Part shown: piece by piece, positions 26,328-35,272 of the stretch
Position numbering within the stretch: position 1 is the stretch's first letter
How the letters are laid out: every line of letters starts with the position of its first letter
Source of the DNA: CAVZTX01 sp963778375
GTDB lineage: Bacteria; Chloroflexota; Ktedonobacteria; Ktedonobacterales; Ktedonobacteraceae
Reading direction: 5' to 3'
DNA length: 64,000 nucleotides
NCBI GenBank assembly: GCA_963778375.1
Contig: CAVZTX010000027.1
Location: 1-64,000, forward strand
Program-made: the position numbers and the translations under genes
Notes under the pieces: generated by a model
The model's input: only the letters and a program-made list of their open reading frames with translations
Database searches by the model: none
Told to the model about the DNA's origin: nothing

Positions 26328-26439
26328 ACTGCACTATCACCCGCTCAATCATGAACTCCGGTGATGCTAATGCTTCACCTCCCAGCTATACTTTTCTCAG
26401 AAAGTAGAGCGCAATAGGCCTGCATGAAGGAGATCACGA

Positions 26440-26652
26440 ATGCACTATAGTATCCGCATCAGAGGGCATTTAGACCCGTCATGGCAGGAGTGGATGGAGG
26501 GATTACAGATTGTGCATGAGCCAGATGGCACGTCTCTGCTGATCGGTACTCTCCAGGACCTTCCAGCCCTCTATGGAGTGCTCGCCAAGATCGGCCGTTT
26601 GAGTTTGACCCTGCTCTCGCTTGAGAGCGGAGACCCGACGAACAAAGAATGA
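26440..26652 (+). CDS. Small conserved hypothetical protein (Chloroflexota type)
   Basis: A 70-residue protein starting MHYSIRIRGHLDPSWQEWMEGL and ending LSLTLLSLES. This pattern (I-x-G-x-L-x-x-x-W-x-x-W-x-x-G, then D-x-x-A/P-x-x-G-x-L-x-K-I) is, as I recall, common in small proteins of Ktedonobacteria and other Chloroflexota, often next to regulators or membrane genes. It has no known function and resembles a small alpha/beta ACT-like fold. AAGGAGATCACGA leads into the ATG. It lies 12 bases before the DUF998 gene and is probably co-transcribed with it. Confidence 0.8.
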   Translation: MHYSIRIRGHLDPSWQEWMEGLQIVHEPDGTSLLIGTLQDLPALYGVLAKIGRLSLTLLSLESGDPTNKE

Positions 26653-26664
26653 AAAGGAGCATCT

Positions 26665-27384
26665 ATGCACGACGTCACCTTCCAAGACAACACATCGCTC
26701 GTATTCGATCAAAAGGGTGAGGGCCGGAGGACGCATGCGATCACGAAGCTGACACGACTACTTCTGATCTGTGGTCTGATCGCAGGGCCTTTCTACATCG
26801 TCGTGGGCCTGATCCAGGCGCTCACTCGTCCAGGATTCAACATCCTGCGTCATGATCTCAGCTTGCTTGCCAATGGAGGTCTGGGATGGATTCAGATCAC
26901 CAACTTTGTGGTGACTGGCCTGCTGGTCGTAGCTTTCGCGATCGGATTGCGGCGGGCATTGCCTGCCGGTCCTGGTCGGATCTGGGGGCCGATCCTCCTA
27001 GGCATTTACGGTATAGGACTGATCGCGGCAGGCTTCTTCACGGCTGATCCAGCCTTTGGTTTTCCCCCTGGGACTTCAGCTTCCGCTCACACCATCAGTT
27101 GGCATGGACTTCTGCACATCATTACCGCTGGGATCGGATTTCTGGGGCTAATCGCAGCATGTTTCGTACTCGTCCGCCGGTTTACTTCTCAAAAACAACG
27201 GGGATGGGCGGCATACTCACTCGCAACAGGTGTAATCTTCTTTGCGGCCTTTGTGGGAGTCGCCACGGGATCGGGCCAGACCTGGAGCGTCATTAGCTTC
27301 TGGATCGGGGTCGTGTTCGCGTGGACATGGATCTGGACACTAGCAATGAAGCTTTTGAGGGAACATACCTCTGCATCGAGCTAA
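26665..27384 (+). CDS. DUF998 family membrane protein
   Basis: A 239-residue protein with six hydrophobic segments. LLLICGLIAGPFYIVVGLIQALTR... followed by NILRHDLSLLANGGLGWIQ is the characteristic DUF998 start (RHxLSxLxxGxxGWIQ), and GIGLIAAGFFTADPAFGFPPG is the second signature. Function is unknown for the whole family. AAAGGAG precedes the ATG. It sits between the small conserved gene and the DUF1905 gene. Confidence 0.88.
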   Translation: MHDVTFQDNTSLVFDQKGEGRRTHAITKLTRLLLICGLIAGPFYIVVGLIQALTRPGFNILRHDLSLLANGGLGWIQITNFVVTGLLVVAFAIGLRRALPAGPGRIWGPILLGIYGIGLIAAGFFTADPAFGFPPGTSASAHTISWHGLLHIITAGIGFLGLIAACFVLVRRFTSQKQRGWAAYSLATGVIFFAAFVGVATGSGQTWSVISFWIGVVFAWTWIWTLAMKLLREHTSASS

Positions 27385-27449
27385 GAGTGCCAGCAATTCT
27401 GGTGGCCTAAGACCAAAGAAAAAAGATTGTCCGAAGATAGGAGAATGTT

Positions 27450-27896
27450 ATGAGATTTCGTGGTATCATCCAGTTGAGTGGCAAGACCGCCACCGGTATC
27501 TCGGTTCCGGCAGAGATCGTTGAGAGGCTCGGATCCGGCAAGCGACCACCGGTTCGCGTTACCATCAACGGTTACACCTATCGCAGCACAGTGGCTCCTA
27601 TGGGTGGAGAGTTCATGCTTCCAGTGAGCGCCGAGGTTCGCGAGAGTGCCGGTGTCGCCGCAGGTGACGAGGCGGATGTCGATATTGAACTCGATGCAGA
27701 GCCTCGTGAGGTGACTGTGCCACCCGATTTCATGGATGTGCTCGACCGTGATGCGGATGCCAAGCAATTCTTCGATAGGTTGTCCTATAGCAATAAGCAG
27801 CGGGTCGTGCTCTCAATTGAGGGAGCTAAAACAGCCGAGACGAGGCTTCGACGCATCGCCAAAGCTATGAGCGACCTGCGGGAGGGACGAATCTAG
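27450..27896 (+). CDS. YdeI/OmpD-associated protein with DUF1905 domain
   Basis: A 148-residue two-part protein. The N-terminal DUF1905 beta-barrel is marked by GISVPAEIVERLGSGKRPPVRVTINGYTYRSTVAPMGGEFMLPVSAEVR, of which the GSG-K-R-PPV and GEFMLPVS parts are typical. The C-terminal YdeI-type helical part (AKQFFDRLSYSNKQRVVLSIEGAKTAETRLRRIAKAM) is also standard. Biochemical function is not known. AGGAG lies 7 bases before the ATG. Confidence 0.85.
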   Translation: MRFRGIIQLSGKTATGISVPAEIVERLGSGKRPPVRVTINGYTYRSTVAPMGGEFMLPVSAEVRESAGVAAGDEADVDIELDAEPREVTVPPDFMDVLDRDADAKQFFDRLSYSNKQRVVLSIEGAKTAETRLRRIAKAMSDLREGRI

Positions 27897-28042
27897 TGCT
27901 AAGTACATCACTTTCAAGGTCACCACCACAACGCGCGACACGGATGCTCTCATGAGTGAGGGTCTCAGGCTAGGGATTCGGCCATTTGAATCCAACATCT
28001 TTTAGAGACTACAAACAAGTAGCAAAAAGGAGAATTACGCAC

Positions 28043-28456
28043 ATGTCTACTCAATTAGGTCTGGTCATGATTCTGGCACCTGACATGTCCCGTGCCAAGA
28101 CATTCTATACCGAACTGCTTGGTTATGAGGTCGTTCAAGGACTTTCCTCTCCGGACGGGGATTTCCTTTTCCTCCATGCTAAAACCGGCAGCCCTAACCT
28201 TGCCTTGCAAGATGCGAATAAACAAAACTATGGTGTCCCGATGGAACATGGTGGGATCATTCTTGGCTATGCAGTTGAGGATGCCGACGCAGTTTATCAA
28301 GACTGGCAGTCAAAATCAGTCGAGATCCTGGGTGAGGTGTTTGATATGGGCGCTGGGCGCATGTTCACAGCCAAAGACCCTGCAGGCAACTATATCCAGG
28401 TCTATCATCTCTACCCCCAGACTCTGGAGTTTCAAAAACAGATGGGCCTCCTGTAA
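28043..28456 (+). CDS. VOC family (glyoxalase/bleomycin-resistance fold) protein
   Basis: A 137-residue vicinal-oxygen-chelate protein. It shows the two beta-alpha-beta-beta-beta units: MSRAKTFYTELLGYEVVQG with FLFLHAKTGSPNLALQD, and EDADAVYQDWQSKSVE with MFTAKDPAGNYIQVYHL. A C-terminal Asp-Pro-x-Gly-Asn-x-x-x-V/L pattern is diagnostic, and the Glu/His metal ligands of true glyoxalase I are only partly kept. The ATG at 28043 is preceded by AAAAAGGAG. The substrate is unknown. Confidence 0.85.
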   Translation: MSTQLGLVMILAPDMSRAKTFYTELLGYEVVQGLSSPDGDFLFLHAKTGSPNLALQDANKQNYGVPMEHGGIILGYAVEDADAVYQDWQSKSVEILGEVFDMGAGRMFTAKDPAGNYIQVYHLYPQTLEFQKQMGLL

Positions 28457-28470
28457 GCCTCACATTGCCC

Positions 28471-28515
28471 ATCACGCCAGAAAGAGTAGAGCGCAAACAC
28501 TCTTTCTGGCGTGAT
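28471..28515. terminator. 17-bp perfect hairpin after the VOC gene
   Basis: ATCACGCCAGAAAGAGT (28471-28487) pairs perfectly with ACTCTTTCTGGCGTGAT (28499-28515) around an 11-base loop. No T-tract follows, so it may terminate weakly or protect the 3' end of the mRNA. The rest of the gap to htpG (28516-28792) shows no gene. Confidence 0.6.
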
Positions 28516-28792
28516 GAGTAGCAGATCATGCTGACAACGTATGCTGCTCAAGCAGTTTAGCCTGCTCAACAAGCTTCAATCAGAATCATCTAGCTTCCAC
28601 CACCTGACCTCTATGATGTACGCCCTTGTCCCTACGAATATCCTCATTCAGCAATTCTTCAAAGACGCTGACTGATTCATATTTCCTGCTTGTAATAAGG
28701 AATAGAATTTGATAAAGTAACAGGTGAAGCACACCTCAAGTGCCTTTAGTACACAATACACCACATTGATGTTTATGGAAAGGAGCAAGGGT

Positions 28793-30667
28793 ATGTCTGT
28801 GGAAACCCAAAAGGAGACAATGGGCTTTCAGGCGGAAGTCAAACAACTGCTTGATCTTATGATTCACTCCTTATATAGCAATAAGGAGATTTTTCTGCGC
28901 GAACTTATCTCCAACGCATCGGATGCTATCGACCGCCTGCGCTTTGCCGCACTCTCGGATGCTGCTCTGCTAAAAGAAGATACAGAGCTGAATATTCACG
29001 TGGACTATGATAAGGATGCACGCACTATCACGGTTCGCGATAATGGCATTGGCATGACACGTGAGGAAGTGATCGAGAATATTGGCACCATTGCTAAATC
29101 GGGGACGCACGAATTTTTGCAGTCGCTGACGGGCGACCAACAAAGGGATGCCAACTTGATTGGACAATTCGGGGTAGGCTTTTATTCCTCGTTTGTGGTA
29201 GCGGATAGGGTCACACTAACGACGCGCCGTGCCGGTATGGAAGCTGATCAGGGTGTGCGTTGGGAATCCGATGGCAAGGGCGAATATACGCTCGAAACCA
29301 TTGATAAGCCTGCACGCGGTACGGAAGTCGTTTTGCACCTACGTGAGGGCGAAGACGAACTGCTGGATGGCCATCGCCTGGGTTCCATCATCAAGAAATA
29401 TTCGGATCATATCGTTGTGCCCATTCTGATGAAGGCAGAGGGGAAGGACGAAGAGGAGCGGGTGAACAGCGCCTCCGCATTATGGACGCGTCCCAAGAGC
29501 GAGATCAGCAAGGAAGAGTATAACGAATTTTACAAGCATGTCGCGCATGATTTCGAAGATCCCTTGGCCTATGTACATAGCCGCATGGAGGGGACGCAGG
29601 AGTATATCCTGCTGCTATATGTACCTGCTCGCGCACCATTCGATCTGTGGAACCGCGAATCACGGCATGGCGTCAAGCTCTATGTGCGGCGCGTGTTCAT
29701 TATGGATGATGCCGAACAGCTCATGCCCGGCTACCTGCGCTTCGTGCGTGGTATTGTTGATTCGAACGATCTGCCTTTGAACATTTCGCGCGAGATTTTG
29801 CAGCAAAACAAGCTCATTGATACAATTCGTTCCAACGCCGTCAAGAAGATGCTCGGCTTGTTTGGTGAGTTGGCGGAAAAAGAGCCTGAGAAGTATGCCA
29901 CCTTCTGGAAGGAATTTGGGCGCGTGCTCAAAGAGGGCATGGCCGAAGATCACGGCAACTCCAAGACATTAGCGAAATTGATGCGCTTCGCCTCGACAAC
30001 TTCGGGCAACGAGACCCAGAATGTTTCCTTGGAAAGCTATGTCTCGCGTATGAAAGAGGGCCAGGATAAGATTTACTACATGATCGCGGATAGCTATGCC
30101 GCTGCCGCTAACAGCCCACTGCTCGAGATCTTCAAGAAGAAGGCTGTTGAAGTGCTGCTTCTCTCCGATCCGGTGGACCACCTGCTTGTGTCTGAACTCT
30201 ATGAGTTTGAAGGCAAGCAGCTTCAGTCCATCTCGCGTGGAGAAGTTGACCTGAGCAAGATTCCGGATGTGGAGGAGCAACCTGAACAGGAGCAGCAAAC
30301 GGTTAGCGAAACAGGTACACTGATCAATCATCTGAAAGAGGCGCTGAAGGATGAGGTGAAAGATGTGCGCGTCTCAACTCGCTTAACAAGCTCCCCCGCC
30401 TGCTTGGTGGTTGATGAGTATGATATGGATCCTAGCCTTCTGCGCTTGTTGAAGGCATCAGGCCAGAAAATTCCGACGATGAAGCCTATCCTGGAGATCA
30501 ACCCACATCATCCTATCATTCTGAAGGTGAGCAATGAGACCGACGAGCAGAAGTTCACCGATTGGGCTTTTGTGCTGTTCGATCAGTCTAAGCTCACTCT
30601 AGGCGAGGAATTGGATGATCCGGTACGCTTTGTTAATAGATTGAATGCGTTGTTGGCGGGAATGTAA
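28793..30667 (+). CDS. htpG: Chaperone protein HtpG (Hsp90)
   Basis: A 624-residue bacterial Hsp90, an ATP-dependent dimeric chaperone. The GHKL ATPase motifs are complete: ELISNASDAIDRLRF, DNGIGMTREEVIENIGTIAKSG and GQFGVGFYSSF. The middle-domain catalytic loop with Arg is at RGIVDSNDLPLNISRE. A charged linker (EDEEERV region) and the C-terminal dimerisation domain follow. The ATG at 28793 has AAAGGAG 7 bases upstream; the in-frame codon at 28724 has no such site and would add an unusual 23-residue leader. It is a single-gene unit between two hairpins. Confidence 0.97.
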   Translation: MSVETQKETMGFQAEVKQLLDLMIHSLYSNKEIFLRELISNASDAIDRLRFAALSDAALLKEDTELNIHVDYDKDARTITVRDNGIGMTREEVIENIGTIAKSGTHEFLQSLTGDQQRDANLIGQFGVGFYSSFVVADRVTLTTRRAGMEADQGVRWESDGKGEYTLETIDKPARGTEVVLHLREGEDELLDGHRLGSIIKKYSDHIVVPILMKAEGKDEEERVNSASALWTRPKSEISKEEYNEFYKHVAHDFEDPLAYVHSRMEGTQEYILLLYVPARAPFDLWNRESRHGVKLYVRRVFIMDDAEQLMPGYLRFVRGIVDSNDLPLNISREILQQNKLIDTIRSNAVKKMLGLFGELAEKEPEKYATFWKEFGRVLKEGMAEDHGNSKTLAKLMRFASTTSGNETQNVSLESYVSRMKEGQDKIYYMIADSYAAAANSPLLEIFKKKAVEVLLLSDPVDHLLVSELYEFEGKQLQSISRGEVDLSKIPDVEEQPEQEQQTVSETGTLINHLKEALKDEVKDVRVSTRLTSSPACLVVDEYDMDPSLLRLLKASGQKIPTMKPILEINPHHPIILKVSNETDEQKFTDWAFVLFDQSKLTLGEELDDPVRFVNRLNALLAGM

Positions 30668-30697
30668 GACGTTGTAGATGGAAATGCTTTGATCTTA

Positions 30698-30739
30698 GCA
30701 AGAGACTGGAGCGGCTCTTATACCAGTCTCTTGCCTTCT
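30698..30739 (+). terminator. Terminator after htpG
   Basis: A perfect 12-bp stem GCAAGAGACTGG (30698-30709) and CCAGTCTCTTGC (30723-30734) with a 13-base loop is followed by CTTCTTCTTT. The T-rich tail is interrupted but the stem is strong. Confidence 0.7.
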
Positions 30740-30843
30740 TCTTTGGGCTGGTCGCCTACGCCAGCCGTTAGTTGCTTTCACTTGCCGTTATTTCTGTGTG
30801 CTGCCCTCAACTAACACTCGTAAGCCAGGCACAAAAGCCTGTA

Positions 30844-30852
30844 TGATATACT
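30844..30852 (+). promoter_or_regulatory. Extended -10 promoter TGATATACT for the monooxygenase gene
   Basis: TGA plus TATACT ends 53 bases before the ATG at 30906. A small inverted repeat (CAGGC-N6-GCCTG, 30826-30841) occupies the spacer region immediately upstream and might be an operator. Confidence 0.5.
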
Positions 30853-30905
30853 TTTACACAAGATCCATCTAGTCATCTAGCAATCAATCCTCGGAGGAAC
30901 CAATC

Positions 30906-32486
30906 ATGTCCCAGGTTTTTGCGAACAACGGCGGTAAGACGCTTTCTGACGACCTACATACAACTCCTCCAGATGAGTTATCCAAGGAGAAAGCACTCCT
31001 GGGTCATATCCGTGTGGCCATTGTAGGAGCGGGGTTTGCTGGCTTGGGGATGGCAATTCGGCTCAAGCAGCAGGGGCACAACGATTTTATGGTGATTGAG
31101 AAGGCATCGAATATCGGGGGAACGTGGCGCGATAACACATATCCAGGTTGCGCATGCGACATTCCTTCACACATGTATTCCTTTTCCTTTGCGCTCAATC
31201 CGAATTGGAGCCGTGCGTACTCTCCCCAAGGTGAGATCTGGGACTATTTGCGTCACTGTACGAAGCGTTTTGGCATTCTTCCCCATATTCTGTGGAATTG
31301 CGAAATGCTGGACGCTTCCTGGAATGAAGATAATCAACGATGGCATATTACCACCTCGCAGGGTGAGCTTACTGCTAATATTCTTATCCTTGGTAATGGC
31401 CCACTGAGCGAACCGTCACTTCCGACTATACCGGGCATCGAGCGCTTTGAGGGAAACCTGTTCCATTCGGCGCAATGGCGGCATGACTACGATCTGACGG
31501 ATAAACGCGTGGCCGTGATTGGGACAGGAGCATCAGCGGTTCAGTTTGTCCCGCATATTCAACCGCTCGTTGGCCATCTCTCGCTCTTCCAGCGTACACC
31601 GCCCTGGATTCTTCCACGTGGAGATCGTCCCATCCCCACCTGGCAGCGCGTGATGTTTCGCCTCTTACCTATCACTCAACGTATTGTGCGTGACAAGATT
31701 TATTGGCGGCAGGAGTTAATAGCACTTGGGTTTGTCCATCGACCCGGTATAATGGAGAGTGCCATGGAACTCGCTCGAAGGCATTTAGCGAAACAGGTGC
31801 CGGACCCTGTGCTTCGCGAAAAGCTAACGCCACACTACCTCATGGGCTGCAAGCGTATCCTGCTGTCTGATGATTTCTATCCTGCGATTACTCAGCCTAA
31901 TGTCGAGGTTATCACTGACAGAATTCGCGAGATACGTGTGCATAGTATTGTGACCGAGGATGGCAGGGAGCACGAGGTTGACACGATCATTTGCGGGACT
32001 GGCTTTCACGTGACCGATGCCGAGCTTCCTCGGCGTGTGTATGGGCGAGGCGATCTCTCACTCACCGATAGCTGGCATGATAGCCCCAGGGCTTATCTTG
32101 GTACGACTGTCGCGGGATTTCCCAATATGTTCTTACTCATTGGTCCAAACACGGGTCTGGGTCACAACTCGATGATTTTTATGATCGAATCTCAGGTTAA
32201 TTACATCCTCAACTGTTTACGTTTGATGAATCGAAAGAAGTTCCGAGCCGTTGAAGTGCAGTCTGAGATTCAGGAGACATTTAATTCGGAGTTGCAGCAG
32301 AAGATGGAGGGAACAGTGTGGACCTCAGGATGCTCTAGTTGGTACCTTGATGCCAGTGGTAAAAACACAACGATCTGGCCAGGATTTACCTTTGAGTTCT
32401 GGCAAAGAACACGTCACTTTGATCCACAACATTATGATTTGATTCCTCAGCGAGCATCTACCCTCGCTAAAAAAGCTGCTGTATAG
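30906..32486 (+). CDS. Flavin-binding monooxygenase (Baeyer-Villiger type)
   Basis: A 526-residue FAD- and NADPH-dependent class B monooxygenase. The first dinucleotide fold has GAGFAG at 41-46, and the second has GTGASAVQ at about 206. The BVMO fingerprint FxGxxxHxxxW is present as F181, G183, H187, W191 (FEGNLFHSAQW). GGTWRDNTYPGCACDIPSH is the usual FAD/substrate loop. It would insert oxygen next to a ketone or oxidise another lipophilic substrate. GGAGGAACC precedes the ATG. It is a monocistronic gene with its own extended -10 promoter, convergent with the sugar isomerase gene. Confidence 0.93.
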   Translation: MSQVFANNGGKTLSDDLHTTPPDELSKEKALLGHIRVAIVGAGFAGLGMAIRLKQQGHNDFMVIEKASNIGGTWRDNTYPGCACDIPSHMYSFSFALNPNWSRAYSPQGEIWDYLRHCTKRFGILPHILWNCEMLDASWNEDNQRWHITTSQGELTANILILGNGPLSEPSLPTIPGIERFEGNLFHSAQWRHDYDLTDKRVAVIGTGASAVQFVPHIQPLVGHLSLFQRTPPWILPRGDRPIPTWQRVMFRLLPITQRIVRDKIYWRQELIALGFVHRPGIMESAMELARRHLAKQVPDPVLREKLTPHYLMGCKRILLSDDFYPAITQPNVEVITDRIREIRVHSIVTEDGREHEVDTIICGTGFHVTDAELPRRVYGRGDLSLTDSWHDSPRAYLGTTVAGFPNMFLLIGPNTGLGHNSMIFMIESQVNYILNCLRLMNRKKFRAVEVQSEIQETFNSELQQKMEGTVWTSGCSSWYLDASGKNTTIWPGFTFEFWQRTRHFDPQHYDLIPQRASTLAKKAAV

Positions 32487-32547
32487 AGTGAGACGAGTCC
32501 AGTAGTCTTTGTCTGGCACTCCCAAGCAAAAACTAATTGCGCTTATT

Positions 32548-33282
32548 TTATCTGAAGTATTCCAAAGATATCCTCGCGCTCTCAAGTGAAGGGATTTGAG
32601 GGTAATCTTGCTCAACGATCCCCCATAGGTCATGTTCTCGTGCAAATGCGCAAATCTGCTGCATATCTAAAATACCTTTGCCAACCTCGGTCATCGAACG
32701 ATCAGGGGCCATATCTTTGAGGTGAATGAGTGCAACACGATCCCCTAATGTTTGCAGATACACGACTGGATTCACACCAGCATAGGCAGCCCAATACACG
32801 TCTAGCTCGATCTTCACAAGTGAGGGATCGGTGGCCTGAAGCAAATAATCGAGTAGATAAACTCCATCGACGCGAGCGAATTCAAAGTCGTGGTTATGAT
32901 AGCCGAAAGTGATACCGTGTTCGTGACAGCGCTGCCCAATAGCATTCAGTTGAGGAGCAAGCGTCTGTATGCCCTCTTGTGAGCGAAACTCCTTCGATAA
33001 GGAGGGCAGTACGATAAATGAGCAGCCAATATCCAGGCAATAGAGAATCGATGCATTCAATTGTTTGTCTTGTAGGGCATCTAACCCCAGATGCGTACTG
33101 ACTGGTTGCAGTCCCGTCTCAGCTAATAAGGCTGACATCTCTTGCGCAGTCAGATTTCCGTAGCCAGCGAATTCTACTCCTTTATATCCAATCTGTGCCA
33201 CGCGACGCAGCGTACCAACGAAATCACGTCGAGTCTCATCTCGCACGGTATATAATTCTAGAGCTACTTGTAGATCGTTCAT
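32548..33282 (-). CDS. Sugar phosphate isomerase/epimerase (xylose isomerase-like TIM barrel)
   Basis: A 244-residue AP-endonuclease-2/xylose-isomerase-like TIM barrel. VALELYTVRDE starts the barrel, IGYKGVEFAGYG holds the first metal-ligand Glu, FGYHNHDFEF holds the His pair, VKIELDVYWAAYAGVNPV the Glu and Asp, and ALIHLKDMAPD the late His. The last ligand is probably Glu in GIVEQDYPQ. It likely isomerises a sugar or inositol derivative. It is divergent from a Gfo/Idh/MocA oxidoreductase, a frequent partner in sugar or cyclitol catabolism. Confidence 0.9.
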   Translation of the reverse strand: MNDLQVALELYTVRDETRRDFVGTLRRVAQIGYKGVEFAGYGNLTAQEMSALLAETGLQPVSTHLGLDALQDKQLNASILYCLDIGCSFIVLPSLSKEFRSQEGIQTLAPQLNAIGQRCHEHGITFGYHNHDFEFARVDGVYLLDYLLQATDPSLVKIELDVYWAAYAGVNPVVYLQTLGDRVALIHLKDMAPDRSMTEVGKGILDMQQICAFAREHDLWGIVEQDYPQIPSLESARISLEYFR

Positions 33283-33334
33283 GATGTTTTCTCCTTTTTC
33301 TAACCCTTCGTGTGTCTATCATCGATATTCAACC

Positions 33335-33343
33335 AATATAGCA
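33335..33343 (-). promoter_or_regulatory. Extended -10 promoter TGCTATATT for the sugar isomerase gene
   Basis: Read on the minus strand, TGC plus TATATT lies 52 bases before the ATG at 33282. It differs by one base from the TGCTATACT form used elsewhere here. Confidence 0.4.
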
Positions 33344-33446
33344 CACGCTGACATCAGGCTGTGGACTATGCCATAATTTATTATAGGAGGAGCAGAGTGT
33401 TCCTTTGAATGCTCAATACATTAGTAAGAAAGCTTGAAAGCTGCGT

Positions 33447-34559
33447 ATGAACAGAAAAACCCCAATTGGCATCATTGGATGTGGTAACATCAGCTCAGTT
33501 TACTTTAAAGCGCCGCAGATATTTGATATTTTACAAGTCGTCGCCTGTGCGGATATCGACATGGAGCGAGCACGTAGCCAGGCGGAGAAATATGGCGTTC
33601 CCAAAGTCTGCACTGTAGAGGAGCTATTGGCCGATCCAGAGATTGAGATAGTTGTGAATCTCACCGTTCCCAACGCGCATGCCGAAGTTGCCCTTTCAGC
33701 GATTGCGGCAGGCAAGGCGGTCTATGGCGAAAAGCCACTGGCAACTCGACGAGCAGATGGGAACGCTATTCTAGAAGCTGCCCGCGCTCAGCAGGTACGC
33801 GTCGGCAACGCACCCGATACTTTCCTGGGGGGTGGTTTTCAAACCTGTATACAACTGATTAACGAAGGACAGATTGGAACGCCGATCGCTGCTACGGCAT
33901 TCAAGTTGAATCACGGGATGGAACATTGGCATCCTGACCCATATTTCTTCTATCAACCCGGCGCTGGCCCCATGTTCGACGTTGGTCCTTATTATCTCAC
34001 GGCACTCATTGCTATGATGGGACCAATCCGGCGTGTGAGCGCATCGGTACAGACGACCTTTGCTGAACGTACCGTGACAAGCGAACCAAAGTATGGAACG
34101 AAGATTCCTGTCAATACACCTACTCATATCGCCGGAATTATGGAATTTACAAGCGGAGCAATTGGCACGATTATCACCAGTTTCGATGTCTGGCGTCATC
34201 GCTTACCCTTTATCGAAATCTACGGGACAGAAGGCACGCTGAGTACGCCCGATCCCAATCGTTTCGACGGCCCGGTGTATATTCGACAGGCAAAGGATGA
34301 GGCATGGCGCGAGGTTCCTCTCACGCATGGCTATACCAGCGAGGCTCGTGGGCTAGGGGTCGCTGATATGGCTCGTGCGATGCGTTCCGGTCATCCACAT
34401 CGAGCCAACGGAGAAATGGCATATCATGTCCTCGACATTATCGAATCCTTCATGCAATCGGCGTCAGAAGGAAGACATATAACCTTATCAAGCACGTGTA
34501 GCCGTCCTGAGCCATTGAATCCAGGTCTGCATACTTGGGAAGAAGATAATGTCAAATAA
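33447..34559 (+). CDS. Gfo/Idh/MocA family oxidoreductase
   Basis: A 370-residue NAD(P)-dependent sugar or cyclitol dehydrogenase. The Rossmann motif GIIGCGNISS is at 8-17, and the family's EKPLA (residues 95-99, with Lys96) is intact. The C-terminal domain has MFDVGPYYLTALIAMMG, equivalent to the usual DxGxHxxD segment but with Tyr in place of the catalytic His, so the substrate or mechanism may differ. Divergent pairing with the TIM-barrel isomerase suggests one catabolic pathway. The ribosome site is weak (AAGAAAGCTTGAAAG). Confidence 0.9.
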   Translation: MNRKTPIGIIGCGNISSVYFKAPQIFDILQVVACADIDMERARSQAEKYGVPKVCTVEELLADPEIEIVVNLTVPNAHAEVALSAIAAGKAVYGEKPLATRRADGNAILEAARAQQVRVGNAPDTFLGGGFQTCIQLINEGQIGTPIAATAFKLNHGMEHWHPDPYFFYQPGAGPMFDVGPYYLTALIAMMGPIRRVSASVQTTFAERTVTSEPKYGTKIPVNTPTHIAGIMEFTSGAIGTIITSFDVWRHRLPFIEIYGTEGTLSTPDPNRFDGPVYIRQAKDEAWREVPLTHGYTSEARGLGVADMARAMRSGHPHRANGEMAYHVLDIIESFMQSASEGRHITLSSTCSRPEPLNPGLHTWEEDNVK

Positions 34560-34575
34560 GAGCCTTCCCCAAATG

Positions 34576-34606
34576 GGAGGGATAGGTTTTCAAGCCAAAC
34601 CCTCCT
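34576..34606 (+). terminator. Weak hairpin after the Gfo/Idh/MocA gene
   Basis: GGAGGG and TTT on the left pair with AAA and CCCTCC on the right, with a bulge of five bases. There is no T-tract. It may mark the end of the transcript. Confidence 0.3.
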
Positions 34607-34636
34607 GAAGCATACCTGGAACCGGACCATCAGTCA

Positions 34637-34645
34637 TGCTATACT
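34637..34645 (+). promoter_or_regulatory. Extended -10 promoter TGCTATACT for the DinB gene
   Basis: TGC plus TATACT ends 58 bases before the ATG at 34704. The -35 region at the expected spacing (TGGAAC) is a poor match. Confidence 0.5.
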
Positions 34646-34703
34646 AGGCGAAGAAAAAAGACTCATCTTTTCAAGGCCGAGAGCCGTTTTTAAGGGAGAT
34701 AGA

Positions 34704-35180
34704 ATGGACAACGAGCAAGAACAATGGGTTAGTCAGATCCGTGAAATTCCAACTACTTTTCAACAGGCACTACAAACAGCAGATGATCGAGCTATTCGAC
34801 ATCGTCCCGCCGAGGGAGAGTGGTCAGCGATTGAAGTGCTGGGTCACATCATTGACAAGATGTATCACTGGTCTCACCGCGTTGAGCGCATTTCACTTGA
34901 GGAACGACCGATGTTACCAGGGTACGATCAAGATGCAGAGGTGCGTAAGCATGATTACCAGCACGCTGATCCTATTGTTCTATTTCAGCGCTTACAGCAG
35001 CAATGTGAACGCTTTGCCTCGCTAGTTGCCTCTCTTCCTCCTTCCGCACTGCAACGTGAAGGTGTCCATGGAGAATTTGGCGTGATGACGCTGCGGCAAT
35101 GTATTGAAGCTCCTCTGGAATCAGTTCCAGAACACTTGAAGCAACTGCAAGCCGCTCAAAAGGATTCTTTGGCTCTGTAA
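34704..35180 (+). CDS. DinB family protein
   Basis: A 158-residue DinB_2-type four-helix bundle. The central signature EGEWSAIEVLGHIIDKMYHW (W-S-x-x-E-V-L-x-H) is typical and gives the first metal-ligand His; the C-terminal His seems lost, since LKQLQAAQ replaces the usual HxxQ helix, so metal binding may be weak. Family members are thiol-dependent S-transferases or stress-induced proteins of unknown role. AAGGGAGA precedes the ATG. It is convergent with the sigma factor gene. Confidence 0.85.
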   Translation: MDNEQEQWVSQIREIPTTFQQALQTADDRAIRHRPAEGEWSAIEVLGHIIDKMYHWSHRVERISLEERPMLPGYDQDAEVRKHDYQHADPIVLFQRLQQQCERFASLVASLPPSALQREGVHGEFGVMTLRQCIEAPLESVPEHLKQLQAAQKDSLAL

Positions 35181-35272
35181 GGTGGGAGCAGAAGACGGTG
35201 GAATGTACAAACTGATAGTAGCGATCTCCAATCACTTCAAAAGGCAGGATGCTGGTGGAGCTTTAATGGTCT